Shown here in pieces: positions 48,851 through 58,427 of a stretch of DNA of 64,000 bases (position 1 is the first letter of the stretch; every line of letters begins with the position of its first letter). A program made the translations under genes and the position numbers. The stretch is from Adineta ricciae (taxonomy: Eukaryota; Rotifera; Eurotatoria; Adinetida; Adinetidae). Under the pieces are notes generated by a model. It worked only from the letters and a program-made list of their open reading frames with translations. It had not been told where the DNA came from and did not search any database. The DNA is taken from NCBI GenBank assembly GCA_905250025.1, contig CAJNOJ010000247.1, positions 89,158-153,157 on the forward strand. Direction: 5' to 3'.

Positions 48851-49322
48851 ATGAGACAGCAAAGTAATACCTCGATCTCTTCTGATGTTAAGAAATGTAA
48901 TCGATTGATTTTGGGAGTGACTATTATACTTGCATTTGTACTAATCAGTTTGGCTGTCACAACACTGATCTTCGTCGTCAAGATTGACAAACGAGAGAGT
49001 ACTTTGCAATTGGAACCATTGACAACCACTCCGATGACGATAGAAAAAGAAAACACCACTTCTGTTCTCCCGATTACGGATCGAACGACATATCATTTTA
49101 TTGTTGTCGGTTGTGGTACGAGCGGCGCTGTACTCGCTTCCCGCTTGAGCGAGAATCCACATTTTCGTGTCATTTGCATTGAAAAAGGACCACGTGATCT
49201 CCCGAATGAAGCTGAATGGAGTGCAATGAAGATTCCAAACGATTTCAACTTCATATCTCCTCATGATCCAGTTATCATCACTACTCGTCAACAAAGTTTA
49301 AACAAATTAGTTTACATTCCAC
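48851..49322 (+). CDS. GMC-PNK3P-SRPBCC fusion, 5' part, copy B
   Basis: Encodes the first 157 residues: cytoplasmic N terminus, membrane anchor (about 22-45), Thr-rich stalk, GCGTSG dinucleotide motif at 87-92, ending at NKLVYIP where the n falls. The continuation is at 58428, not at 49324. Comparison with copy A shows exactly 78 bp (A 51773-51850) missing between them. The summed length, 472 + 78 + 2,726 = 3,276, is three less than A and is explained by one Ile codon absent near the end of copy B. Confidence 0.9.
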
Positions 49323-49323
49323 N
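49323..49323. other. Assembly join C5/C6
   Basis: The left flank is inside the GMC domain, the right flank inside calpain exon 5. The right flank duplicates 35000-35286 exactly. Confidence 0.95.
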
Positions 49324-49571
49324 TTATCGACATAAATCAAGCGAAAAATCTTCGTCATTCACGTTCATGGTTTCTTACAAACGATTATCTTCCTCCATCA
49401 CATCGACAATTGCTTTGCATTATGGAATGGACAAATAAACAAGGAGAGACGAGTCAAATCAAATATACTCGTACACAAGGATTTACGAGCGAATGCTACA
49501 TGTCCAAACCCTTCGTGGACATTCAAAACAATGATTTACATTCACCTCGATCGTTTATTCTTTCGAAATAA
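49324..49571 (+). CDS. Calpain exon 5, copy A, end (duplicate of 35000-35247)
   Basis: The frame runs from VIDINQAKNLR to the stop at 49569-49571 and is base-for-base the same as 35000-35247, including features that separate A from B (CAAACCCTTC, and no CCTATTCGAT after the stop). This is not a separate gene but the overlap between contigs C4 and C6. Confidence 0.9.
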
Positions 49572-49703
49572 CTGTTTGATTCAACTGTGCAATCCATTGT
49601 ATAATTTCGTGTGCCTCTACAATGATATCTAATAAATGATTCGTTAATTTCTGTATCTATATCAAGAGAGACGAAAAATTCACTTTTATCGTTTTTCCTT
49701 GTC

Positions 49704-50954
49704 ATGTTATCCAAACTGTTCTTGAGAAATCCCCAAATTTATTTACTTCCAGGTGTTACTCCGAAAACCATCGAAACTTGTTCTTGTTTTCTGCAAGACA
49801 ATCACGAAAAATATCATATTTTTTTCAACGAGGATGGCTTTCATAATCATACGACGCATCATCTGCTAGCCGCGCTAGGTCTTGGCGCTTCATGCGAAAC
49901 ACTCGAACGTATTTACGAACAAAAGAAGAAAATTCAACAACCGATCCCTCCGCTTCACGATAGAAAAGATTTCGATGCGAAGAAATGTTTAGGAGATGAA
50001 ACTTACTATCCTGATTATGTCAAATTTTTTACCGAAAAATTGGAAAATGATAAATATCAAGGAAACATCCAAGCTTTGATCGAAGATTATTTCTTTAACG
50101 ACGATTACTTAACTTTAGCATTGGGTGGTGCCTATCATTCACTCATTCACCTTGGATATGCGTTGGAGTTTGAATCGAAGTTAATGGCCATTGAAGGATT
50201 AGCTATGGCAGCTGTTGATAGTGTCGGTGTTCAAGGTGTTTTAAAACACATGGACTATGGTCACACTCCAGCAAATCCCAAAACAGCATTGGAAATTGTT
50301 GAATTAATTACTAAAGATCAACGATTTGATGATAAGCTTTCCTATAACGATAAAGGAGTTAAACTTTCGAAACTTCTAGAACGTAATGCTGGCCCATTAG
50401 TTGCTGAATATGCGCAGATGTGGAAATGTGATGTGGACGATCTTCGACGCGCTGATATTTTAGTCACGGCTGCTGCTATACGAGAAAAGAAAGAAGTCCA
50501 TTTGGATTTCTTTCTTATGCATGCAACAACAAGTTCATTATTTTTAAACATATTCGTTCACGCATTTCAAAATCCAGAAAATCAAACGAAATTCTTAAAA
50601 GCAAAATTTGCAGTTGATCTTCTTCAATTCGTTGCACGCGGACGACCGAAATTAAATGTGAACTATTTACTTAACGAACATCAGATTTCCAAAGAACATC
50701 AATATGCTGATGTATCGAATCCGTGGTTGCCTTTGATTAATAAGTGTTTGACACATCACGATGAACATGTACCGAAAACAATACGTGCTTTGGTTTATGC
50801 TGAAAAGTTCGATCAAGCACAAGGAAAAGATCAAATATCTTATTTGAAAATTGCACAAGTAGTCATGGACGCCTTGTTTCCAGAGAAGGACAAGGATTGG
50901 GTTCACGAAGGTATCGGCTGGGAAGAATTTTGGAGTAAAGTCAAAGATTTATAG
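49704..50954 (+). CDS. Questin-oxidase-like protein, copy A
   Basis: 416 residues, the homologue of 47230-48480, with the same start (MLSKLFLRNPQIY) and no indels. Differences are few and conservative (YILP/YLLP, CSRF/CSCF, EFQS/EFES, LKYMD/LKHMD). Conserved family segments include FFNEDGFHNHTTHH and GGAYHSLIHLGYALE. It has the same setting as copy B: downstream of calpain and upstream of the GMC fusion, all on the plus strand with short spacers (133 and 346 bp). Confidence 0.75.
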   Translation: MLSKLFLRNPQIYLLPGVTPKTIETCSCFLQDNHEKYHIFFNEDGFHNHTTHHLLAALGLGASCETLERIYEQKKKIQQPIPPLHDRKDFDAKKCLGDETYYPDYVKFFTEKLENDKYQGNIQALIEDYFFNDDYLTLALGGAYHSLIHLGYALEFESKLMAIEGLAMAAVDSVGVQGVLKHMDYGHTPANPKTALEIVELITKDQRFDDKLSYNDKGVKLSKLLERNAGPLVAEYAQMWKCDVDDLRRADILVTAAAIREKKEVHLDFFLMHATTSSLFLNIFVHAFQNPENQTKFLKAKFAVDLLQFVARGRPKLNVNYLLNEHQISKEHQYADVSNPWLPLINKCLTHHDEHVPKTIRALVYAEKFDQAQGKDQISYLKIAQVVMDALFPEKDKDWVHEGIGWEEFWSKVKDL

Positions 50955-51300
50955 AACAGTAATTTTTTTAAAAATTTTTGTTATTCAAGCATATTAATAA
51001 AGCTGAAGTTAGTCGTTGACGAAAGTGTTTTTGGTCATTCAAGCAAATCTTGAGGGTATGTCTGATACGTTGAAGTCGAGGATGTTTGCAGGGAACAAAC
51101 TGTGGGAACGGTATGAAATGGACAATGGAATTTATAATCAATGCTAGCTAAAAGCATTCTGAGTACACATACTTCATGCAAAAGAGCTTATTTCAAATAA
51201 ACTTCTCGTATCTCTGATAAGACTATCTTAAGTGGAAATATAAGCGATGAAGTTTTATGAGTATTGCTTTCAAAAACTGTAATTCACCCGTAGGAACGAA
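50955..51300. other. Spacer with poly(A) signal
   Basis: AATAAA at 50996-51001. Collinear with 48481-48850 apart from small gaps (about 25 bp shorter). No gene is seen. Confidence 0.5.
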
Positions 51301-54300
51301 ATGAGACAGCAAAGTAATACCTCGATCTCATCTGATGTTAAGAAATGCAATCGATTGATTTTGGGAGTGACTATTATGCTTGCATTTGTACTAATCAGTT
51401 TGACTGTCACAACACTGATCTTCGTCGTCAAGATTGACAAACGAGAGAGTACTTTGCAATTGGAACCATTGACAACCACTCCGACGACGATAGAACAAGA
51501 AAACACCACTTTTGTTCTCCCGATTACAGATCGAACGGCATATCATTTTATTGTTGTCGGTTGTGGTACGAGTGGCGCTGTACTCGCTTCTCGCTTGAGC
51601 GAGAATCCGCATTTTCGCGTCATTTGCATTGAAAAAGGACCACGTGATCTCCCGAATGAAGCTGAATGGAGTGCAATGAAGATTCCAAACGATTTCAACT
51701 TCATATCTCCTCATGATCCAGTTATCATCACTACTCGTCAACAAAGTTTAAACAAATTAGTTTACATTCCGCGCTCCATGGGTTTAGGTGGAACATCACG
51801 AATATACGGAATGATCAACGCAAGAGCAAGTCCTGACATGTTGAAAGAATGGCCTGAAGGTTGGCAATATGAACACTTCCTACCTTATTATAAAAAGTTA
51901 GAAGATCACTACTGCCATCATATGTTGACAAATATTTCAACAGAAGATTGTGAATTGTATCATGGCAAATCCGGCCCAATGCAAGTCAACAGTCTCGATT
52001 CATTGTTATTTCATAATGTAAGTCAAGCTTTTAGAGAAATTTGTTATGATACCAATCAACCATGGAATGGCTATTCGACCGATTACAACGGCGACCTTAT
52101 CAACAGACCGCATAGCTGTTCTATGTTTGAGCAATTTAAATATCGTCCTTCTGGTACATCGTCGTGGTTTCGTGGTAGTAGTAAAACAGGATATTTAACA
52201 ACAGAGGTTTTGAAACGTCCGAATTTGTCGATCGTTGTGGATTCAACAGTAACACGTATCATATTCGATGATACTGCTCGAGCAATTGGAGTGGAATACT
52301 ACGATACAAGTTCGCATACAGTAAAACGAATTACTGCGTTATACGAAGTTATCCTCGCTGCTGGTGCTTTTGCGACTCCCCATCTACTTCAAGTTAGTGG
52401 TATAGGTGATCCTGATCATTTGCAGACTATCAATGTGTCTCTAGTAGCCAATAACACTCATGTAGGAAAATATCTGGCTGATCACATCAGTCTTCCTTAT
52501 ATTGTTCAATTGCATGATTGTGATGAAACGTTCAACGACATGAATGGTCCTTTCTCATGGCTAGTACAATTCAATTCTGGTGTTCGAACAAATCAAAGTA
52601 AGAACATTCGAGATATTCAAATCTATGTGCTGGATGCCAGTGATGGAAGATTTACTCATGCAAGTCGATTTTGTTCCGAAATAAAAGCCGATCGATGTGG
52701 TGTATCAAAGCCTGGTACGATTGCAACCCTTCGCATTACTCTTCAGAATACTGACTTTTCATCGGGAACAGTCAAAGCGCCGACAAATTCAATCTTCGAT
52801 AAACCTGAAATCGATTTGAACTGGACAAAACTTAGCGATAATGATAGAAACACTTTTTTAATGGCTGTTCATCTCCTCCGATCCTACACACTCAACAAAT
52901 CATCCGAATTCGGCCAACTAATCGCTGGTGAAATTCTACCAGGTCCTCTCACTTTTGACGAATACTTCAAGTTTATGGAAAGTGCCCTTCATCCCACATG
53001 TTCATGTCGAATGGGTTTTTGCACTGACAAAGAATTACTTGTCCGAGGAACGACATCGTTGCGAGTCTGTGACGCATCCAGCTTTGGCTCTCAAATAGAC
53101 GCGAATCCGTCTGCGACAATCTATGCTATGGCTGAAATGCTATCTGACAAGCTGAAAAGACAATATACGTCACAGCATCGAGTGGGTACATGGAAAACGC
53201 GCCAGTCTATGCTGGTATTTGAAAGCGATGGCATCGTATCATGTTCCAAAATAGCTGCGTTCGACTTAGAAGGGACATTGATCCATACAAATCCTAACAA
53301 CGTTTCGAATTGGTACTTGTTCAATAGTTTTGTCAGATCACGACTTCAACATTTGCATTCTGATGGTTACAAAATTGTTATTTTTACTGATCAAGCCAAC
53401 GTTACTTCGAAACTCGAATTTCAATTACAATGGCAAAGTAAGATAGAAATGATTGCTACCGCCCTAAAAGTTCCTATTCAACTCTTTTCTTCGACTACTA
53501 ACGATGACTACCGTACGCCACGCGTAGCCATGTGGCGTGATTTTACTTGGCTGTTCAATGATGGTATTAATATCGATTACAAAGCATCGTTTTATGTATC
53601 GAAATATAGAAGAGAGAACTTTTCCGATGTACATATACAGTTTGCTGCTAACATTCCATTAGCATACTATTCATCGGATCAGCAGTTTACAAATGCTTCG
53701 TCTTATCCAACTGTACGACATTTCAATATCATACAAACTGTTCGGATTAGCAATACGGCTGAGGTTGTCTGGAAGCTGATTGGCGGGTTTTTTTCGATTC
53801 ATAAATGGCACCCACAAATCTCAGCTTGCGAGAAAGTGGATGATCCACAGCAGCTATTCGTGAAAAGACGACTTGTTTTCTTTGGACAAATCATTGAGAC
53901 AATCGAACAATTACAAGTTTTAGACAATTATAAACGAGAATATCAGTATAAAAACATTGGCGGAAGGTGGGGGAAAGCTGTGCAAAATTACGCATCAAAA
54001 CTTAGTGTGATGGAAGATGATAATGGTCGTTCGGTTATTGTTTCGTGGAGTGCTTCATTTGATAGTCAAACTGATATTGTTACTACTTTTTACCGTACTG
54101 GTTTAGATGCCTTAGTTGAGTTACTATCATCCCCATTGATGTGTTCATCGTATACAGGCAATAATTTCAAAGAGAAGCTATTTTCCAGGAAGGATCAAGC
54201 GAATCCGTCGATATACTGGCGACAAGAATACAATATCAATGCAAGTGAATTATGGAAACATATTGATACTCAGAACAGAGTATTAAATGATCAATTACCA

Positions 54301-54579
54301 AAATCTCATGGGAGTCTATTATCTTATGATCGAGATAACTATGAATTGACATACTGTACGTCAACAAGTACTTCACAATCGTCGTTTGTAACAAAGTATA
54401 TTAGTATGGAAAAAGTGATCTCAACCGATTCGACATCTTCTGCTTGGATACGAACAGGATATATTATTAGTATGACGAATGACAGAAGTGTTGATGATTT
54501 CGCCAATCATATTCTGGAAAATATTTTTGTAGCGGAAGGAGATAAACTACGTCAACAATTATCAAAATTGAACACTTAG
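51301..54579 (+). CDS. Membrane-anchored GMC oxidoreductase-PNK3P-SRPBCC fusion, copy A
   Basis: One uninterrupted frame of 1,092 residues. Residues 22-45 form a membrane anchor. A GMC flavoprotein domain follows (about 80-620): GCGTSG at 87-92, GLGGTSRIYGM, a catalytic-region HPTCSCRMG near 564, and CDASSFGSQIDANPSATIYAMAE at its end. Residues about 650-780 are a PNK3P/HAD-type domain: AAFDLEGTLIHT, KIVIFTDQAN and DDYRTPRVAMW. In the DxDGT motif the second Asp is Glu. From about 800 comes an SRPBCC/polyketide-cyclase-like domain (TVRISNTAEVVWKLIGGF, WHPQI), then a second helical-beta region with SELWKHID that may be a degenerate second copy. GMC enzymes oxidise alcohols or sugars; the combination with the others is not one I know. 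Confidence 0.85.
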   Translation: MRQQSNTSISSDVKKCNRLILGVTIMLAFVLISLTVTTLIFVVKIDKRESTLQLEPLTTTPTTIEQENTTFVLPITDRTAYHFIVVGCGTSGAVLASRLSENPHFRVICIEKGPRDLPNEAEWSAMKIPNDFNFISPHDPVIITTRQQSLNKLVYIPRSMGLGGTSRIYGMINARASPDMLKEWPEGWQYEHFLPYYKKLEDHYCHHMLTNISTEDCELYHGKSGPMQVNSLDSLLFHNVSQAFREICYDTNQPWNGYSTDYNGDLINRPHSCSMFEQFKYRPSGTSSWFRGSSKTGYLTTEVLKRPNLSIVVDSTVTRIIFDDTARAIGVEYYDTSSHTVKRITALYEVILAAGAFATPHLLQVSGIGDPDHLQTINVSLVANNTHVGKYLADHISLPYIVQLHDCDETFNDMNGPFSWLVQFNSGVRTNQSKNIRDIQIYVLDASDGRFTHASRFCSEIKADRCGVSKPGTIATLRITLQNTDFSSGTVKAPTNSIFDKPEIDLNWTKLSDNDRNTFLMAVHLLRSYTLNKSSEFGQLIAGEILPGPLTFDEYFKFMESALHPTCSCRMGFCTDKELLVRGTTSLRVCDASSFGSQIDANPSATIYAMAEMLSDKLKRQYTSQHRVGTWKTRQSMLVFESDGIVSCSKIAAFDLEGTLIHTNPNNVSNWYLFNSFVRSRLQHLHSDGYKIVIFTDQANVTSKLEFQLQWQSKIEMIATALKVPIQLFSSTTNDDYRTPRVAMWRDFTWLFNDGINIDYKASFYVSKYRRENFSDVHIQFAANIPLAYYSSDQQFTNASSYPTVRHFNIIQTVRISNTAEVVWKLIGGFFSIHKWHPQISACEKVDDPQQLFVKRRLVFFGQIIETIEQLQVLDNYKREYQYKNIGGRWGKAVQNYASKLSVMEDDNGRSVIVSWSASFDSQTDIVTTFYRTGLDALVELLSSPLMCSSYTGNNFKEKLFSRKDQANPSIYWRQEYNINASELWKHIDTQNRVLNDQLPKSHGSLLSYDRDNYELTYCTSTSTSQSSFVTKYISMEKVISTDSTSSAWIRTGYIISMTNDRSVDDFANHILENIFVAEGDKLRQQLSKLNT

Positions 54580-55393
54580 TTTTTAGAAAGATTCAAATGA
54601 TTATATTCTTGTGTAGTAGTTCAAAAAAAACTAATTTTTAGTCAGAAATCACCAAAATCATGATATATGTTCATATCATACCCCAAGATTTCAGATGATT
54701 TTCCTGATTTCGCTATGGCTGCTACTTAGAAATCAACCTTCCTCGAAGTCACTTGAAATCAAGACAAATCACAGATATCAACAAATCAGGTTTTACCTCT
54801 TGAAATTAGCAAATTACTGTTTGCTGAAGAGTAAAATATTGACGTATGTTTTGTTAGCATTTGATCGGTAACATTCTTTATGTTCCTGTCTTATCCTTCT
54901 GAAAAGCGATGTCTTTTCGCATTATGCTGACACTAAAATTCAATACCTAACTTTCTAATACTATCCTTTTTTCAAACTTACAATGATAAAAAAATCGTTG
55001 AAAATCTTGTATTGTTCGAGCCAAACTTGCAATTATTAGTTGTAACTAAGTGCCAAACATTGGTGAATGATCATTTCACAAAAACTAACTTTTTTTGAAG
55101 GCGAACTTTCGTATACACGATTTCTCGACAATGTGTCTAATGTTATTTTACTTCCAGAGAATTCTCTCAATAAAATCAAGACTTGAATTGAGAGAGAAAT
55201 AGTGTGTGCAAAAGCAAACAAACAAGCAAAGAGAGAAATTTATGGTAATATAGAGAGCGAATGATTGTCAATCGTGTTTTATTTTCTTTCAACGAGCGTA
55301 TCAAATCGAGTTTTTAACAATAACTCTCGCACAATCATATACATTTCATGTTATCATTTTCAAGGTCGAAAATATCTCACTTTTGTTTTGATG
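54580..55393. other. Intergenic, conserved with 61154-61943
   Basis: No gene is seen. It contains the 3' flank of the fusion gene and the probable promoter of the REJ/polycystin-like gene. Copy B has an extra stretch of about 70 bp near 61376-61450 and lacks about 70 bp near 55325-55390. Confidence 0.55.
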
Positions 55394-57024
55394 ATGTTGC
55401 CGTTTTGGAAATTTCATTTCTGGATAATTTTTATGGCCATCGAAGAAATATCTGGTAAAAAAAACCATCGTTTAATATTTACAAATAAAGAATTCTGTTC
55501 ATAAATGATTATTATCAATTGAATACACTACTTTTTGTTTTATTACAGGTTGTGTCAATAATCGATATTTTATTCGAATTTTTAATGTGGACGACTATTC
55601 TTACGCATTCATCAATCAGCACTATGTTGCACGTCAATCCATTCGTACAGATTCTGGTTTCATCGATGTTACTGCTTACATTCATGATGGCATCAGTAAT
55701 TTTACTTTCTCAACATACAATGTTTCTAATCCGTATAGTTGGGGTTTCCAAATCATGAACAACAACAGTACTATTTTTGCCGATGCAGCAGGGATCGCTG
55801 GATCAGTTAGCGCAAGTCGCAGATCAAGGCCAAATCAGTTTGTCTACAACAGAATGATTTCCGTAAATACTGCTAAATGCTCGATTATGAGTACAACGCC
55901 AACTACAAGTGAGTTATCGTGATGAGTGTTTGAGTTTTCAAAGCGACATCGAACGAAGGATTTACGACATTTCATAGTACTCGAAGCCTTACACCATCGA
56001 GAGATATAAAATATGTTACGAGCGTTAGAAGTTAAACACTCATCTCGTTACTTTCATGTATTCATGAGTTTGCTTACTCATTTTGTTGCTTGCGACCAAC
56101 CTTCAAAGTGTCTCTATCATTAAATTGATGGAATCTCAAGATCTTCGTTTCGATTAATCTTCGCAATGTAAATAAACTAAAAGAGTGCTCGTCTCTGTTA
56201 AATGTTAGGTTGTACCGGCAACAACGACAAATATTCAATCCGTCTTTATAATATAGACGATACATCCTACGGATATGTCAACCAACAATTGATTGTTTCT
56301 CAATCTTATACAGATTCTGGCTTCGTTGACGTTACTCCTTATGTTCAAAATGATTCTAATAAGTTTACCTTCTTAACTTATAACATCGCTGCAACATACA
56401 ATTGGGACTTTCAAATCATGGAAAATAACGCTATTATTTTTGATGATATAGGAGGATTGGTGCCAATATACGGTGCAGATAGTGGTAACACATCGAGGTC
56501 AAACCAATTCGTTTATAATAAAACAATATTCATCAATGTTAGTAAATGCGAAAATGTGACTTCGACTTCCAGCACAAGTGAGCTTTCTCATTAATTTCTC
56601 CTAATTAAATTTCTCAGGCAGACAACTCGATGTGATCTAACCAAATGTAGAGACAAGTCTTGCTTACGTCCGACCCTTGTTCTTACAGAAATTCATAACT
56701 GAGAATCTCATCTGAATATCGGATTCCATTTAGATTGTTTTGTACCGAAAATCACCTTGATTCCCGCAACATCAGCATTATTATCTCCCATACAATTTCA
56801 ACGAAGTCAAGATTTCTTTATTAGTTCGTACATTCAATTGATATGTAACATTTCACTTGCGACAATTATGAAATGGACAATCAATAATTGTTTTCAAACA
56901 AATTGTTCCTCTCAAATTCAAATAGCTCCGTCGATAAACACAACTTTCAAACCGTATGGCACATATGAATTCATCTTGAATGTCGCAATGGCTGTATCAT
57001 CAGCATCTGCATTTGTAGCAATTG
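55394..57024 (+). pseudogene. Polycystin-1/REJ-like protein, 5' part, copy A, truncated
   Basis: Exon 1 55394-55454 encodes a hydrophobic leader (WIIFMAIEEIS). Exons 55549-55908 (360 bp) and 56209-56577 (369 bp) encode two related modules of about 120 residues with YxIRxxNxDDxSYxxxN, DSGFxDVTxYxxD, YxWxFQIMxNNxxIF and SNQFVYNxxIxxN. Exon 56734-57024 starts a REJ-like domain (CFVPKITLIPATS, YGTYEFILNV). All introns are phase 1. The exon is interrupted at 57024 by the inverted-repeat element, and two short in-frame deletions relative to copy B lie just before (NELYIPARTL region and ALTS). What follows is the channel end of a polycystin, so the middle of the gene is gone. Confidence 0.7.
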
Positions 57025-57140
57025 CAAGGGGGAAACAGCGAATTAGGAGTTTAAATAATCATCTAATCACACATAATCAATACTAATCACATATAATCAA
57101 TATAATCGACATTAATCAATAATCCGCTGTTTCCCCCTTG
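57025..57140. mobile_element. 116-bp element with perfect 16-bp inverted ends
   Basis: CAAGGGGGAAACAGCG at 57025-57040 is exactly complementary to CGCTGTTTCCCCCTTG at 57125-57140. The interior is AT-rich with repeated TAATCA/ATAATC units. No clear target duplication flanks it. Copy B reads straight through at the left boundary (GTAGCAATTG|TCTCATC, 63655 on), so the element is specific to copy A. Confidence 0.65.
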
Positions 57141-57154
57141 TGAAAACTTCACAG

Positions 57155-57579
57155 ATGTTATTTGAAATGAAATTGATGAAATTTGATACGAGCGAATTAA
57201 TGGAAGTACATGTAGTTCTTGGCCCATTGTGTTTTAGTTTATTTATATTCTTTGTCGTTTTCGTTTGTTTGAGCATGTTTATTGCAATCATTAATGATGG
57301 CTTTCGTCGTGCTCGACAGAACCTACTGCAGAAAGATGATGAAATAGTATCATTTATGTGGACAAAGTTTCAACGATGGATCGGCTGGAGTAAGTCATGT
57401 GAAGTACGGGATAATACGATGGAAATAGAATATCTTAATCTTGCCGGTGTTCTTCGCAAGAAAGTTCACGAGCTTTTACATGCTTTGAATCGGGTATGTG
57501 GTTTTATAGTGACTAAATCTGATTATTTTTATTTTTCATTTAGGTGTACATTGATCCAAAAACGTCGAATTTCCTCTGA
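57155..57579 (+). pseudogene. Polycystin channel C-terminal exons, copy A
   Basis: Exon 57155-57493, then a 50-bp intron (CGG|GTATGTG ... CATTTAG), then 57544-57579 (TGA). The protein has VLGPLCFSLFIFFVVFVCLSMFIAIINDGFRRAR, the last transmembrane helix and exit of a polycystin/PKD2-type channel (quoted here as segments LGPLCFS and SMFIAIINDGF), then a cytoplasmic tail ending VYIDPKTSNFL. It is the natural 3' end of the gene begun at 55394, but it abuts the inverted-repeat element with all intervening exons missing. Alone it would encode no channel. Confidence 0.7.
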
Positions 57580-57709
57580 CGTTGCTTTTTGTTCCGTGAA
57601 TACGCACTAATTGTCCCAAGAATAAGAATATTTATATTAAGCTATTCATTTATTCGCATTATGATAATAAATAGCTACCCACGCCCTAAAAATATAAAAG
57701 AAAAAAAGA

Positions 57710-58426
57710 TCAATTTCGATAGTTTGGATATGTTGAATGATCTTGATCGTAATCAAGTTCACGCATTGCTGCGGCAAATTCTAACGTTCCCATTGAAGTT
57801 TCATTAAAATTCTTTGCAATCGCCATACTCAGCTGAATCAACCGATCTTCAGGTATAATCAAATCCAATTTATTGAAGGCCATTGAACACGCATGTGCTT
57901 GCATTTCTGCCGCTGCACACAATGTATACGCATGGTAATATGCAGCACCAACCGATGGTCCACATGTAATCAAACCGTGGTTACGTAGAATCATCACGTC
58001 TTTTTCTCCCAAATCGCGTACAATACGTTCTTGTTCATCGTTTGAAATGACAATTCCTTCATAATCATGATAAGCAATTTCTCCTGTGATATGTGTTGTT
58101 TGTGCTAGTTCAATCAGACCGTTCTTCGTTGCTGAAAGACCAGCAACAGCCCAATTGTGATTATGATTCACGCAACGGACGTCAGGTCGTGCTCGATGAA
58201 TACACGAATGAATAACGAGACCAGCTTTGTTTATTCCAAAGATATCGCCAACAACACCTGGATGAATTGTATTTCCATCGAAATCAATCTTCACCAATGA
58301 TGATGCAGTAATTTCGCGATAATTTAAACCAAATGGATTGATTAATAAATGATGTTCGCCGTTTGGCCCATCTACATTGCAAGTTATGTGATTATAAATC
58401 GATTCTAACCAGCCGTTCTTAGCAGC
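57710..58426 (-). CDS. Class II aldolase/adducin-family protein, 5' end missing
   Basis: 238 codons remain. Family signatures: NPFGLNYREITASSLVKID, a metal-site-like CVNHNHNWAVAG, TGEIAYHDYEG, and MILRNHGLITCGPSVGAAY, where His also belongs to the metal site. It lacks the N-terminal part because the contig ends (n at 58427). Class II aldolases cleave or epimerise sugar phosphates using Zn; this subfamily, with the NHNH motif, is widespread in bacteria and fungi with unknown substrates. No intron is visible. It lies tail-to-tail with the polycystin end, 130 bp away. Copy B of this gene is outside the window. Confidence 0.8.
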   Translation of the reverse strand, partial: AAKNGWLESIYNHITCNVDGPNGEHHLLINPFGLNYREITASSLVKIDFDGNTIHPGVVGDIFGINKAGLVIHSCIHRARPDVRCVNHNHNWAVAGLSATKNGLIELAQTTHITGEIAYHDYEGIVISNDEQERIVRDLGEKDVMILRNHGLITCGPSVGAAYYHAYTLCAAAEMQAHACSMAFNKLDLIIPEDRLIQLSMAIAKNFNETSMGTLEFAAAMRELDYDQDHSTYPNYRN

Positions 58427-58427
58427 N
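58427..58427. other. Assembly join C6/C7
   Basis: The left flank is the interior of the class II aldolase on the minus strand; the right flank is the interior of the GMC fusion gene on the plus strand. C7 continues C5 (see 48851-49322). Confidence 0.95.

Noticed and set aside
49250..49438. GMC frame continuing past the n at 49323
   Set aside because: The sequence after the n is calpain exon 5 in another frame; the GMC gene continues at 58428.
51391..51744. Antisense frames opposite the GMC, questin-oxidase-like and calpain genes
   Set aside because: They are shadows of strong coding frames; they have no leader, domain or splice logic of their own.
57589..57807. Plus-strand frame downstream of the polycystin end
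   Set aside because: It overlaps the 3' end of the class II aldolase on the other strand and is AT-rich without any recognisable segment.
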